A stretch of 64,000 nt of DNA, taken from contig JAIXZR010000028.1 in the NCBI GenBank assembly GCA_027489455.1, forward strand, positions 1 through 64,000. Direction: 5' to 3'. Position 1 is the first letter of the stretch. Every line of letters begins with the position of its first letter. The DNA is from Rubrivivax sp. GTDB taxonomy: Bacteria; Pseudomonadota; Gammaproteobacteria; Burkholderiales; Burkholderiaceae_C. The translations under genes and the position numbers were made by a program. A model generated the notes under the pieces. It was given only the letters and a program-made list of their open reading frames with translations. It had not been told where the DNA came from and searched no databases. This document shows positions 1 to 10,645 of this stretch, piece after piece.

Positions 1-1
1 C

Positions 2-526
2 CAGGCCTATGCAGAACGCTTCGGCGCGCGCCAGCCCATCACCGTGCTCTACCGGCCAGCGCGCCAGGCCTGGCTGCGCGAACTGGAAGAAACCGCCCGC
101 GCCCGCCCGGCGCTAGCCACCGCGCCGGCCACGCTGGCCGGGGTGCGGCAGTTGATGCGGGCGCTCAAGCGCGGCGAAACGCTGGGCCTGCTGCCGGACC
201 AGGTGCCGCCCGATGGCATGGGCGTGTGGGTCCCCTTCTTTGGCCAGCTGGCCTACACCATGACGCTGGGCGCGCGGCTGGCCCTGCAGACCGGCGCCAC
301 GCCCTTGCTGATCTGGGGCGAAAGGCTGCCGCGCGGCAGCGGCTACGTCGTGCGCGTCACCCCCTTGGCCGAAGCCTTGCCGGCTTCCGACGACAGCGGC
401 AACCTCAGCGCGGCCGCCGCGGCCATGAACCGCAACATGGAACGCATGATCCTGGCCAAGCCTTCGCAGTACCTCTGGGGCTACCACCGCTACAAGCAGC
501 CGCGCCAGCCCGAGGCCGGCGCATGA
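2..526 (+). CDS. Lipid A biosynthesis lauroyl/myristoyl acyltransferase family protein, 5' end outside window
   Basis: This is the C-terminal part of an LpxL/LpxM (HtrB/MsbB) family acyltransferase. Enzymes of this family move an acyl chain from acyl-ACP to a lipid A precursor at the inner membrane. The frame is open from base 2, so the start codon and the N-terminal HX4D catalytic motif lie upstream of the window. Visible family features are the GLLPDQVPP and GVWVPFFGQ stretches and the terminal PSQYLWGYHRYK motif, which is typical of the family. The stop overlaps the start of the next gene (ATGA), and that gene is a paralogue, so the two are co-translated. The exact acyl chain or acceptor specificity cannot be read from the sequence. 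Confidence 0.85.
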   Translation, partial: QAYAERFGARQPITVLYRPARQAWLRELEETARARPALATAPATLAGVRQLMRALKRGETLGLLPDQVPPDGMGVWVPFFGQLAYTMTLGARLALQTGATPLLIWGERLPRGSGYVVRVTPLAEALPASDDSGNLSAAAAAMNRNMERMILAKPSQYLWGYHRYKQPRQPEAGA

Positions 527-1434
527 AGACGCTGGTGATGAACGGCCTGGCCCGGCTGCTGCTGGCGGGCATCTGGCTGCTGCACTGGCTGCCGCTGCCG
601 CTGCTGGCGGCACTGGGGCGCGGGCTGGGCGCGCTGCTGTTCCGCCTGGCCGGCGCACGCCGGCGGGTGGCATTGCGCAATCTGGCGCTCTGCTTTCCCG
701 AGCACACGCCCGCCCAGCACCAGGCGCTGGCGCGCGAGCATTTCCAGTGGCTGGCGCGCAGCCTGCTGGAGCGATCGCTGCTGTGGCATGCGTCGCCGGC
801 GCGGCTGCGGCGGCTGATCCGCGTCGAAGGCGACGTGATGCTTGCCGAGCGCCTGTGGCAGCAGCGCCAGCAGCCCACGATGTGGCTGGTGCCGCACTTC
901 CTGGCCGTGGACGTGGCGGGCGCGGCCGTGCAGCTGCACCAGCCGCGGCCGGGCGTGGACATCTACGCGCCGCAGAGCAATGCCGTGCTGGATGCGGCGC
1001 TGTTGCGCGGCCGCTCGCGCCTGGGGCATGACGAGTTCTACCGCCGCCAGGACGGCGCCCGCGCCGTGGTGCGCGCGATCAAGCGCGGCCTGGGCTTCTT
1101 CAACCCGGCCGACATGGATTTCGGCCCGCGCGACGCCGCCTTCGTGCCCTTCTTCGGCCACCCGGCGGCCACCTTGCTGGCGCCTTCGCGCATGGCGCGC
1201 GGGCTGGGCATGGTGGTGCAGCCGGTGGTGGCCGAGATGCTGCCGGGCGGGCAGGGCTACGTCGTGCGCTTCCTCGAGCCCTGGACCGACTGGCCCAGTG
1301 ACGACCCGCTGGCCGATGCCGCGGCGATGAACCGGTTCATCGAGGCCCAGATCCGCCGCTGCCCGGCGCAGTACCTGTGGGTGCACAAGCGCTTCAAGAC
1401 GCGCCCGCCGGGCGAGCCGCCGCTCTACGGCTGA
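523..1434 (+). CDS. Lipid A biosynthesis acyltransferase (LpxL/HtrB family), second copy
   Basis: A 303-residue protein, full length for the family. An N-terminal hydrophobic segment at about residues 10-35 should anchor it to the inner membrane. The catalytic HX4D motif is visible as PHFLAVD near residue 125. MDFGPRDAAFVPFFG and the closing CPAQYLWVHKRFK are family signatures. The start is the ATG overlapping the upstream stop in an ATGA arrangement; the frame is open further upstream but those codons belong to the preceding gene's region. Paired non-identical acyltransferases suggest that successive secondary acylations of lipid A are made from one transcript. Which of the two acts first is not visible. 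Confidence 0.88.
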   Translation: MKTLVMNGLARLLLAGIWLLHWLPLPLLAALGRGLGALLFRLAGARRRVALRNLALCFPEHTPAQHQALAREHFQWLARSLLERSLLWHASPARLRRLIRVEGDVMLAERLWQQRQQPTMWLVPHFLAVDVAGAAVQLHQPRPGVDIYAPQSNAVLDAALLRGRSRLGHDEFYRRQDGARAVVRAIKRGLGFFNPADMDFGPRDAAFVPFFGHPAATLLAPSRMARGLGMVVQPVVAEMLPGGQGYVVRFLEPWTDWPSDDPLADAAAMNRFIEAQIRRCPAQYLWVHKRFKTRPPGEPPLYG

Positions 1435-1549
1435 AGCCGCCGCTGGCCCTAGCCCGGGCCCCGATTCAGGGGGGTGTTGCGGGCCGGGCTTGCGGCACAG
1501 TCACACATCAGCTTTTTGAACGACGCCCTGCTGTCGAGGAGACCTGTCG

Positions 1550-2254
1550 ATGCGCCTGCGCCTTGCCCCCACGCCGATGACCCCGCCCTTGCTGGCCGAG
1601 CCCCACGCGGCCCCTGCCCGATCGCGCGGGCTGCCGTGGCTGCACCGCTGCGCGCTGGCCTCGCTGGCCTTGGCGGCCACGACGGCGCAGGCCGGCATCG
1701 CCGTGCCGGTGGGCTGGGACGAAGTCACCCGCGGCGACCTGTCCAACACGGGCACGGCCGCCACGTTCGTCACGCTGGCCGTGCCGGGCACGAGCGCCGT
1801 TGTCGGCACCACGGGCCGCGCCGTGACGGGCGGACCCATCGACCGTGACTATTTCAGCATCCTGGTGCCGACCGGCTTCCAGCTCACCGCCTTGACCCTG
1901 CTGCCCGGCACCCAGCCGCTGGGCGATGCCGGCTTCATCGCGATGATGAGCGGCAGCAGTTTCACGGTCGATCCGAACTCCGGCAGCGCCGCTGGCTTGC
2001 TGGGCTTTTCGCTCTACGGCGTGAACGACATCGGCAACGATCTCTTGCCGACGATGGGCATTCCGTCGCTGGGCAGCAGCGGTTTCGACGCGCCGCTGCC
2101 CGCTGGCGCCTACAGTTTCTGGGTGCAGGAAACCGGCGTCGGCGTGGCCACCTACGGCTTTGCCTTCACCGTCACGGCCGTGCCCGAGCCGGCCACGGCG
2201 CTGACCCTGCTGGCCGGCCTGGGCCTGCTGGCCGCCGCGCTGCGGCGCCGCTGA
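1550..2254 (+). CDS. PEP-CTERM sorting-domain exported protein
   Basis: A 234-residue exported protein. The N terminus carries a long basic leader and a hydrophobic run (about residues 30-45) ending TTAQAG, consistent with a signal peptide. The C terminus has the complete PEP-CTERM tripartite signal: VPEP, a hydrophobic helix rich in Leu/Ala/Gly, and a terminal RRR cluster. In beta-proteobacteria such proteins are processed by exosortase and linked to exopolysaccharide or surface matrix. The central region (about residues 50-210) is low in Lys/Cys and resembles a beta-rich passenger, but I recognise no enzymatic motif. No exosortase gene is in the window. Another in-frame Met, at residue 10, could be the start. 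Confidence 0.8.
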   Translation: MRLRLAPTPMTPPLLAEPHAAPARSRGLPWLHRCALASLALAATTAQAGIAVPVGWDEVTRGDLSNTGTAATFVTLAVPGTSAVVGTTGRAVTGGPIDRDYFSILVPTGFQLTALTLLPGTQPLGDAGFIAMMSGSSFTVDPNSGSAAGLLGFSLYGVNDIGNDLLPTMGIPSLGSSGFDAPLPAGAYSFWVQETGVGVATYGFAFTVTAVPEPATALTLLAGLGLLAAALRRR

Positions 2255-2295
2255 AAGCCCGGCCGCGGGCCGCATGGCGCGGATAATCCGCCGCC

Positions 2296-3165
2296 ATGCG
2301 AGTGCGCTTCACCAAGATGCAAGGCGCGGGCAACGACTTCGTCGTGCTCGACGCCACCGCCGCGCCACTGGCCCTGACCCCGGCTCAGCTTCGGCACCTG
2401 GGTGACCGCCGCTTCGGCGTGGGGGCCGACCAGATCCTCGTCGTGGAAAGCAGCAGCACGCCGGGGGTGGATTTCCGCTACCGCATCTTCAACGGCAGCA
2501 GCGGTGACGAAGTCGAGCACTGCGGCAACGGCGCGCGCTGCTTCGTGCGTTACGTGCACGAACGTGGCCTGACGCAGCAGCGCACGGTGCGCGTGGAGAC
2601 CGTCAACAACTTGCTCACGCTGCAGCTGCAGCCCGACGGCGGGGTGACGGTGGACATGAACCGCCCTGTCTTCGACCTGGCACGCCTGCCCTTCGACGCC
2701 ACCGGCCTGCAGCCGGTGCCGGCCGGGGGCTTCGAGCAGTGGCGCATCGAGGGCGAGAGCCACGGCGCAAGCCTGCGCGACCACCCCCTGGCGCTGCTGT
2801 CGATGGGCAACCCGCATGCCGTGCTGCGCGTGGACGATGTCGACACCGCGCCCGTGGCCACGCTGGGCCCGCTGATCGAAACCCATGCGCGCTTTCCGCG
2901 CCGCGTGAACGTGGGCTTCATGCAGGTGCTCGCACGCGACGCGATCCGCCTGCGCGTGCATGAACGCGATGCCGGCGAGACCCTGGCCTGCGGCACCGGC
3001 GCCTGCGCGGCGGTGGTGGCCGGCATCCGGCTGGGCTGGCTGGCGCGGCGCGTGGCCGTGCAGGCCAGAGGCGGGCAGCTGCTGATCGAATGGCTGAATG
3101 ACGACGCACCGGTGCTGATGACGGGCCCGGCCGAAACCGTGTTTGAAGGAGAAATCGAGCTGTGA
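2296..3165 (+). CDS. dapF: Diaminopimelate epimerase
   Basis: A 289-residue protein that converts LL- to meso-diaminopimelate in the lysine and peptidoglycan pathway, in the cytoplasm. It opens with the family signature [11 protein letters not shown]. Both catalytic cysteines are present, one in EHCGNGARC (about residue 77) and one in ACGTGACA (about residue 236). The family's two pseudo-symmetric halves are each represented by one cysteine motif. Length is normal. The stop overlaps the GTG start of the DUF484 gene (GTGA). The dapF-DUF484-xerC order is a widely conserved proteobacterial arrangement, which supports the assignment. Confidence 0.97.
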   Translation: MRVRFTKMQGAGNDFVVLDATAAPLALTPAQLRHLGDRRFGVGADQILVVESSSTPGVDFRYRIFNGSSGDEVEHCGNGARCFVRYVHERGLTQQRTVRVETVNNLLTLQLQPDGGVTVDMNRPVFDLARLPFDATGLQPVPAGGFEQWRIEGESHGASLRDHPLALLSMGNPHAVLRVDDVDTAPVATLGPLIETHARFPRRVNVGFMQVLARDAIRLRVHERDAGETLACGTGACAAVVAGIRLGWLARRVAVQARGGQLLIEWLNDDAPVLMTGPAETVFEGEIEL

Positions 3166-3884
3166 GCCCCATTTCAGGCGCCCTGCAAGGCATCACCGAA
3201 GGCGATATTGCGCACTACCTGGCCAACAACCCGGCCTTCTTCGAGCGCCATGCCGAGCTGCTGGCCAGCGTGCAGCTGACCAGCCCGCACGGGCAGCGCG
3301 CCGTGTCGCTGCAGGAGCGGCAGATGGAAATGCTGCGCGAACGCATCAAGGGCCTGGAAGGCCGGATCATGGAAATGATCCGCCACAGCCAGGAAAACGT
3401 GGCCATCGCCGACCGCCTGCACCGCTGGACGCGCAGCATCCTGCTCACGGCCGACCCGGCCGACCTGCCGCAGGTGATGGTGGACGCGATGAAGCACCAG
3501 TTCCTGATCCCGCAGGCGGCCGTGCGGCTGTGGGGTGCGGCACCGGCGTTTGCCGACCGGGCCTACGCCCGGCCCGTGAGCGACGACCTGCAGGCCTTCA
3601 GCGGCAGCCTGGCGCTGCCGTACTGCGGCGTGAACAGCGGCTTCGAGGCCAGCGAGTGGCTGGATGACGGGGCCACGGTGGCGTCGATGGCGATGATCCC
3701 GCTGCGGCAGACGCGCGAGCAGGGCGCGCCCGCGGGCGACGGCTGCTTCGGCCTGCTGGTGCTGGGTTCGCCCGACCCCACGCGCTATGCAGCCGAGATG
3801 GGCACGGATTTTCTGCAGCGCATCGGCGAAGTGGCCAGCGCCGCGCTGACGCGCCTGCTGCCTGCGCCCGCCCCGGCGGCCTGA
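3162..3884 (+). CDS. DUF484 family protein
   Basis: A 240-residue protein starting with a GTG that overlaps the dapF stop. The N-terminal half is helical, beginning with a motif typical of the family ([20 protein letters not shown]), followed by [12 protein letters not shown] and a predicted coiled coil at about residues 50-90. The C-terminal half resembles a GAF-like fold ending in [19 protein letters not shown] and [10 protein letters not shown]. The family is nearly always found between dapF and xerC. Its biochemical role is not established, though a regulatory link to the recombinase is often suggested. The stop overlaps the xerC start by one base, so translation is coupled. Confidence 0.9.
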   Translation: MSPISGALQGITEGDIAHYLANNPAFFERHAELLASVQLTSPHGQRAVSLQERQMEMLRERIKGLEGRIMEMIRHSQENVAIADRLHRWTRSILLTADPADLPQVMVDAMKHQFLIPQAAVRLWGAAPAFADRAYARPVSDDLQAFSGSLALPYCGVNSGFEASEWLDDGATVASMAMIPLRQTREQGAPAGDGCFGLLVLGSPDPTRYAAEMGTDFLQRIGEVASAALTRLLPAPAPAA

Positions 3885-4861
3885 TGTCCGCAGGCGCGGC
3901 GCCGGCCGCCCCGGCCGAGCTGCTGCCGGCAGTGCAGGCCTTCGTCGACCACTTGCGCGTGGAGCGCCGCCTGGCGGCCCGCACGCTGGCGATGTACACC
4001 GAAGCGCTGCTGCGCCTGCAAGCCAGCGCGCAGGCCGACGGCGTGGCGCTGCCGCAGGCCAGCCCGCTGCACCTGCGCGCCTGGGTGGGCCAGCTGCGCC
4101 TGCGGGGCCTGGCGCCGCGCAGCATCGCCATCGCGCTGGCGGCCTGGCGCGGCCTGTACCGCTGGTGGGGCCGGCAGGGGCTGGTGGCAGCCAGTCCGGT
4201 GGAAGGCCTGCGCCCACCCAAGGCGCCCAAGCCGCTGCCCAAGGCGCTGGCCGTCGAACAGGCCATGGCCCTGGCCGATCACCCGGGGGCCGATGCCGAC
4301 CCGCTGCTGCAAGGCCGCGCCAACACGCCGGCACTGGCCGCGCGCGACGCGGCGATCCTGGAGCTGCTGTACGGCAGTGGCCTGCGCGTCGCCGAGCTGC
4401 TGGGCCTGGACGTGGCGGCCCACACGGATGCCGCCGGCTGGGTGGATCTGCCCGACGGTACCGCCCACGTGCTGGGCAAGGGCAGCAAGCGCCGCAGCGT
4501 GCCGGTGGGCACGGCCGCCCTGGCCGCGCTGCAGGCCTGGCTGGCACTGAGGCCGCAGCTGGCGGCCGCCGGCGAGATGGCGTTGTTCGTCAGCCAGCGC
4601 GGCACACGGCTGGTGCCCAACCAGCTGCGCGCGCGGCTCAAGGCCCAGGCCCTGCGCGCCGGGCTGCCCACGCACGTGCACCCGCACATGCTGCGCCACA
4701 GCTTTGCCAGCCACCTGCTGCAAAGCAGCGGCGACCTGCGCGCCGTGCAGGAGCTGCTGGGCCACGCCAGCATCAGCACCACCCAGGTCTACACCAAGCT
4801 GGACTTCCAGCACCTGGCCAAGGTGTACGACGCGGCGCACCCACGCGCGAAGCGTCGCTGA
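3884..4861 (+). CDS. xerC: Site-specific tyrosine recombinase XerC
   Basis: A 325-residue tyrosine recombinase that with XerD resolves chromosome dimers at dif. The N-terminal SAM-like core-binding domain covers about residues 10-110 (FVDHLRVERRLAARTLAMY). The catalytic domain shows the Arg in YGSGLRVAELLGLD, the Lys in GKGSKRRSVPVG, HxxR in HMLRHSFASHLL, and the trailing His and the Tyr nucleophile in LGHASISTTQVYTKLD. The start overlaps the DUF484 stop. Length is slightly above the usual 300. Its position after dapF and DUF484 argues for XerC rather than a phage integrase. Confidence 0.95.
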   Translation: MSAGAAPAAPAELLPAVQAFVDHLRVERRLAARTLAMYTEALLRLQASAQADGVALPQASPLHLRAWVGQLRLRGLAPRSIAIALAAWRGLYRWWGRQGLVAASPVEGLRPPKAPKPLPKALAVEQAMALADHPGADADPLLQGRANTPALAARDAAILELLYGSGLRVAELLGLDVAAHTDAAGWVDLPDGTAHVLGKGSKRRSVPVGTAALAALQAWLALRPQLAAAGEMALFVSQRGTRLVPNQLRARLKAQALRAGLPTHVHPHMLRHSFASHLLQSSGDLRAVQELLGHASISTTQVYTKLDFQHLAKVYDAAHPRAKRR

Positions 4862-4907
4862 GGCCAGCGCGATGCGGCCCTGGCGGCAGTGACGAGAAAA
4901 TGCCGCG

Positions 4908-6095
4908 ATGAAAACCATCCGCCTGCGCGAAGGCAAGGACCGCAGCCTGCTGCGCCGCCACCCCTGGGTGTTCCACAGCAGCATCGCCAAGGGCGGTGGC
5001 GACCCGGGCGAGACCGTGCGCGTCGAAGCCGCCGATGGGCGCTTCCTGGCCTGGGGCGCCTTCAGCCCCAGCAGCATGATCCGCGTGCGCGCCTGGTCCT
5101 TCGTCGAAGCCGAGCAGATCGACGCCGCGCACTTTGCCCGCCGCATCCAGCGTGCCGTGGCCCTGCGTGCGCGCCTGCCCGTGGCCAGCAACGGCGTGCG
5201 TCTGGTTCACGGTGAGGCCGATGGCCTGCCCGGCCTGGTGGTGGACCGCTACGGCGACCTGCTGTGCGCGCAGTTCGGCAGCGCCGGCACCGAGCGCTGG
5301 AAGGCGACCCTGGCCGACGCGCTGCTCGCCGCCACGGGCTGCGAACGGCTCTACGAACGGTCCGACAGCGGCGTGCGCGGCCTGGAAGGCCTGCCGCCGG
5401 TGGCCGGCTGGCTGCGCGGCGGCGGTGCCACCGAAGTGACCATCACCGAACACGACTGGCAGCTGACCCTGGACGTGGCCGAAGGCCACAAGACCGGCTT
5501 CTACCTGGACCAGCGCGACAACCGCGCCCAGCTGGGCCGCTGGGTGCGGCACTTTGGCTGGCAGCGCGTGCTGAACTGCTACAGCTACACCGGCGGCTTC
5601 AGCGTGGCCGCGCTGGCCGGCGGTGCCGGGCACGTCACCAGCGTGGATTCATCCGCGCCGGCCCTGGCGCGCGTGCAGGCGCACGTGGCGCTGAACGGCT
5701 TCGACGCTGGGCGCAGCACGGTGGTGGACGCCGACGTCAACCAGTTCCTGCGCGACGCGCTCAAGAGCGGCGCGCGCTACGACTGCATCGTGCTGGACCC
5801 GCCCAAGTTCGCACCCACCGCGGCCCATGCCGAACGCGCCAGCCGCGCCTACAAGGACATCAACCGCCTGGCGCTGCGCCTGCTGGAGCCCGGCGGCCTG
5901 CTGCTCACCTTCAGCTGCAGCGGCGGCATCGGGGCCGAGCTGTTCCACAAGATCGTGGCCGGCGCGGGCATGGATGCGGGCGTGGACGCCGCCATCCTGC
6001 AGCGCCTGGAAGGCGCGTGCGACCACCCCACGACGATCGAATTTCCCGAAGGGGAATACCTCAAGGGCCTGGCGCTGCTGAAGGCTGCGGGCTGA
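4908..6095 (+). CDS. rlmI: Class I rRNA (cytosine-C5)-methyltransferase, RlmI type
   Basis: A 395-residue SAM-dependent RNA methyltransferase, likely acting on 23S rRNA. An N-terminal PUA-like domain (about residues 1-75) includes RRHPWVFHSSI. A connecting domain follows, then a Rossmann methyltransferase domain with NCYSYTGGFSVAAL (SAM-binding motif I), the acidic VTSVDSS strand end, the catalytic-type VLDPPKFAP and the terminal FSCSGGI. All of these match the RlmI/YccW family and the length is normal. It has its own start 46 bases after xerC. The only neighbour downstream is a convergent gene, so it ends this plus-strand run. Confidence 0.9.
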   Translation: MKTIRLREGKDRSLLRRHPWVFHSSIAKGGGDPGETVRVEAADGRFLAWGAFSPSSMIRVRAWSFVEAEQIDAAHFARRIQRAVALRARLPVASNGVRLVHGEADGLPGLVVDRYGDLLCAQFGSAGTERWKATLADALLAATGCERLYERSDSGVRGLEGLPPVAGWLRGGGATEVTITEHDWQLTLDVAEGHKTGFYLDQRDNRAQLGRWVRHFGWQRVLNCYSYTGGFSVAALAGGAGHVTSVDSSAPALARVQAHVALNGFDAGRSTVVDADVNQFLRDALKSGARYDCIVLDPPKFAPTAAHAERASRAYKDINRLALRLLEPGGLLLTFSCSGGIGAELFHKIVAGAGMDAGVDAAILQRLEGACDHPTTIEFPEGEYLKGLALLKAAG

Positions 6096-6107
6096 CCGGC
6101 CCTTGCT

Positions 6108-6125
6108 CCGGGCGCCAGTGCCCGG
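6108..6125. terminator. Possible hairpin terminator between convergent genes
   Basis: A perfect 6-bp stem (CCGGGC / GCCCGG) with a 6-base loop lies in the 34-base gap between the convergent rlmI and the minus-strand glycosyltransferase gene. There is no T-run on either strand, so intrinsic termination is only plausible. The position between two converging stops is the main support. Confidence 0.35.
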
Positions 6126-6129
6126 CAGG

Positions 6130-8007
6130 CTAGCCCACGTAGCGTGCCACCACGCCGGGGAAGATGTCTTCGCTGTTGGCCGTCAGCACCGCGGGGATGA
6201 CCCAACGGTCCGTGAACGGGCCGGTGCTGAACAGTTCGTCCAGGCACCTGAAGTTGACGGGCCAACTGAAGCGGTCGTAATCGTGCGCGGCCACCAGCGC
6301 GCCGGGCCTGAGCTTGGGCAGGCACTGGCGGGCAATGTCGGCATCGTGCCCGGTGTGGGCATAGCCATCGACATAGACGAAGTCGAGCGAGCGATCGGGG
6401 ATCGCGGCGAGGGCGTCTTCGAACGTCATCCGCAGGATCTGCGAGCGGTCGCCGAAGACGGCCAGGCGTTCCTGCACGAAGGCGAACTCTGCATCGTCGT
6501 GATGGTCGCTCCAGCGGTCGATCGAGTAGAGGCGCGACAAGGCCCCCGATTGCAGCAGTGATTCCGAGAAGAAGCCCCGCGCAACGCCGAACTCCGCGCC
6601 GGTTGCGCCTGCCGGCAGCAGGTGCCCCAACGCGTGGCGGCCGAAGTGCTGCAACAGGGCTGCCGGTGCCGATCCGGCCCGCAGGTGGTCGGCGATGCGG
6701 GCGTGGATGACAGCGAGATCGGCCGTGCGGAGGTCTTCGCCGCGCTGCGTGGTGGCCGCCTCGACCGATGCGTCGGCGGGCCATGGCTGGAGCAGGGCAC
6801 GCGGCTGCGGGTGGTGCGCTTGCAGGATCTGCTGCAGCCGGTGGCGCAGCAGTTCCGGCGTGGCAAACGTGGTGTCGTCGACGCTCATGCATTCGGTGAT
6901 GTAGCGCAGCACCTTCTCGCGCCAGGCGGCTTGCTCGGCCGGGCCGCCCAGGGTGCCCATGTCTGCGAGCGTCTTGGCAAACGACTGCCCGATGGCCCGG
7001 ACCGGCTTGCCCAGCAGGAAGGCTGCCATCGCGACATTGGATGACACGGTCAGAACCTCATCGACGTAGGGCAGGAAGAGTTCGCTCTGGCCGGTGGCCA
7101 GATCGTCGGGCAGCAGCTCCATCCGCGGATCGGACAGCCAGACCTCGCGCAGCGTGCTCGGGTTGATGGCCCGGCGCCGGTCGGCATGGAAGGTGACGAT
7201 GAGCTTGTCGGTGCGCAGCGTCGAGAGCGCTTCGTAGATGATGCTGGCGCCCGAGCGGCGCTTGCCCAGCGCGCCCTCCCAGGTGAGCCATTGATCTGGC
7301 TGCAGGGCAAGCATCGAAAGGGTCCCCTTGCGGCGCAGGCCCATGAGGTGCATGCGCACGGTCTCGTGCTGAGGGTGCAGGCGGATCGAAGCCAGGTAGC
7401 CGGCTTCGAAGTCCCTGATCGACGGCCCCAGGGGGCTGGGCGCCATCGCTCCCAGGGCGGCACGCAGGCGCGCGGCAGAGGCAAAGGCGCCTTGGGACAG
7501 GTGTCCATCGACGGCGACGAACCGGTTGCCCGGGTGCATCAGTCGTGGCAGCGGGCCGTACTCCATGCTGAACACCGTGAAGCCCATCTGCCGCGACAGA
7601 TGATCCAGGTATCGGTTGGGCGCCGTTGTGATCACCACGTCGGGCCGTGCGTCTTCGACCACCCGCGTGAGCTGCTGCAGGAGTTGCGGATGGGGCGCGA
7701 GCGTGGCGGCGGTGCTGAAGACGTCGCTGGCGTAGTCTTCCAGCGAGAACTCGAAGGGTGCCAGCAGATCGCCGTTGTAGAGCGGGTAGACCCTGACGTC
7801 CCCCGGTTGCGTCTGCAGGCTCCGCACCGTGTCGAGACTGGCCAGGGTGAGGAAGATGTTGCTGGCACAGCCCAGAAACGCCAGCTCGCCGCCCAGCGAC
7901 AGCGCGCGCAGCATGGGGCAGACGAAATGCTCCAGGTGAGTCTGCAGCAGATGCGGGTCGTCTCGGAAGATCACCGGTTCCAGGTACACCAAGACACGCA
8001 TCGCCAT
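6130..8007 (-). CDS. Two-domain protein: capsule-type glycosyltransferase domain fused to class I SAM methyltransferase
   Basis: A 625-residue protein of unknown substrate. Residues 1-420 resemble capsule polysaccharide synthesis glycosyltransferases, notably the C-terminal-half signature VDEVLTVSSNVAMAAFLLGK, which corresponds to the nucleotide-sugar-binding region of KpsS-like enzymes. Residues 460-625 form a Methyltransf_24-like domain: TGAEFGVARGFFSESLL (SAM-binding loop), LYSIDRW (acidic residue) and LDFVYVDGYAHTGHDADI (motif IV). No signal peptide or membrane segment is seen. The gene stands alone with a convergent neighbour. A role in glycan assembly and methylation is inferred only from the domain pair. 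Two in-frame ATGs lie near the start (8007 and 8001). Confidence 0.6.
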   Translation of the reverse strand: MAMRVLVYLEPVIFRDDPHLLQTHLEHFVCPMLRALSLGGELAFLGCASNIFLTLASLDTVRSLQTQPGDVRVYPLYNGDLLAPFEFSLEDYASDVFSTAATLAPHPQLLQQLTRVVEDARPDVVITTAPNRYLDHLSRQMGFTVFSMEYGPLPRLMHPGNRFVAVDGHLSQGAFASAARLRAALGAMAPSPLGPSIRDFEAGYLASIRLHPQHETVRMHLMGLRRKGTLSMLALQPDQWLTWEGALGKRRSGASIIYEALSTLRTDKLIVTFHADRRRAINPSTLREVWLSDPRMELLPDDLATGQSELFLPYVDEVLTVSSNVAMAAFLLGKPVRAIGQSFAKTLADMGTLGGPAEQAAWREKVLRYITECMSVDDTTFATPELLRHRLQQILQAHHPQPRALLQPWPADASVEAATTQRGEDLRTADLAVIHARIADHLRAGSAPAALLQHFGRHALGHLLPAGATGAEFGVARGFFSESLLQSGALSRLYSIDRWSDHHDDAEFAFVQERLAVFGDRSQILRMTFEDALAAIPDRSLDFVYVDGYAHTGHDADIARQCLPKLRPGALVAAHDYDRFSWPVNFRCLDELFSTGPFTDRWVIPAVLTANSEDIFPGVVARYVG

Positions 8008-8068
8008 TCGACCCCCCCCAAAGTGGGTGTCGATGGTAAATCCAGCCGCTGCCGGCCCCCGGCGGCCG

Positions 8069-8527
8069 CTACAGGCTGATCCGCGGATCGAACTTGGCCC
8101 GCTTCACGCTGAAGTAGGCCTTGACGTTGCGCACATTGGCGTCCTGCGTCAGCAGCCGCTGCACCAGGGCCTGGTAGGCGGGCATGCCGGGCACCCACAG
8201 CACGAGCACGAAATCCGGCCCCGGGCTGACGCGCCAGCATTGCTGGACGGCGGGCTCGGCCACGGCGCGGGTCTCGAAGGCGTCCAGGTGCTCGGCGCCC
8301 TGGCGGTCGAGCGTGACTTCCAGCAGCGCCGTGAGGCCGTCGCCCAGCGCCGCGGGGTTCAGAAGTGCCACTTGGCGGTCGATGACACCGGTGTCGATGA
8401 GCCGGCGCACGCGCCGCAGCGTCGTGGCTGGCGAAACGCCGGCGCGGTCGGCCAGCGCGAGGTTGGACAGCGAGGCGTCGGTTTGCAGCAGATCGAGCAG
8501 GCGGAGGTCGAGATCGTCGAAGGGCAT
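8069..8527 (-). CDS. Lrp/AsnC family transcriptional regulator
   Basis: A 152-residue protein with the full Lrp/AsnC layout. The N-terminal winged helix-turn-helix includes LDLRLLDLLQTDASLSN and the recognition region VSPATTLRRVRRLIDTGVI. The C-terminal RAM/AsnC effector domain includes CWRVSPGPDFVLVLWV and QALVQRLLTQDANVRNV. Family members bind amino acids and act as octamers. The gene is divergent from glmS, and a perfect inverted repeat lies upstream of its start (separate entry), suggesting autoregulation and possibly an effect on glmS. The ligand and regulon cannot be deduced here. Confidence 0.9.
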   Translation of the reverse strand: MPFDDLDLRLLDLLQTDASLSNLALADRAGVSPATTLRRVRRLIDTGVIDRQVALLNPAALGDGLTALLEVTLDRQGAEHLDAFETRAVAEPAVQQCWRVSPGPDFVLVLWVPGMPAYQALVQRLLTQDANVRNVKAYFSVKRAKFDPRISL

Positions 8528-8535
8528 GGCGATAC

Positions 8536-8597
8536 TTTATTGCACGAATCGGCGATAAAAGACCAGAAAGGCCTTTGTGATGTACAGCTGCAATAAA
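8536..8597. promoter_or_regulatory. Inverted repeat in the Lrp-glmS divergent intergenic region
   Basis: A perfect 9-bp inverted repeat, TTTATTGCA at 8536-8544 and TGCAATAAA at 8589-8597, sits just upstream of the Lrp/AsnC start. The sequence between is unusually AT-rich for this genome. Two half-sites about 53 bp apart are about five helical turns, which fits an oligomeric Lrp-type regulator. The function is inferred. Confidence 0.5.
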
Positions 8598-8685
8598 TGA
8601 TGCAAGTCAGACAGAAGTTTGATCACTCACACCATTGTCCCCGGCCTAGCATCCCGTCCATTCCCGCAACCAAGGCAAGAACACC

Positions 8686-10557
<1,872 letters not shown>

Positions 10558-10595
10558 GGCGCAGCGGGGGCGGTGTTCTTGTTCCGACCAAAAAT

Positions 10596-10645
10596 AGTCG
10601 TAAACAGGTCATTAAAGTCGTAAACACGACAATAAAGTAGAAAAC
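10596..10645 (+). repeat. TnsB-binding-site-like tandem repeats at the transposon end
   Basis: Three copies of a 10-base core lie at 10596-10605 and 10616-10625 (both AGTCGTAAAC) and 10636-10645 (AGTAGAAAAC). Each is preceded by an A/T-rich tract and the spacing is exactly 20 bp. Dense sites close to the terminus resemble the closely packed TnsB sites of the Tn7 right end, which is also the glmS-proximal one. Confidence 0.75.
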
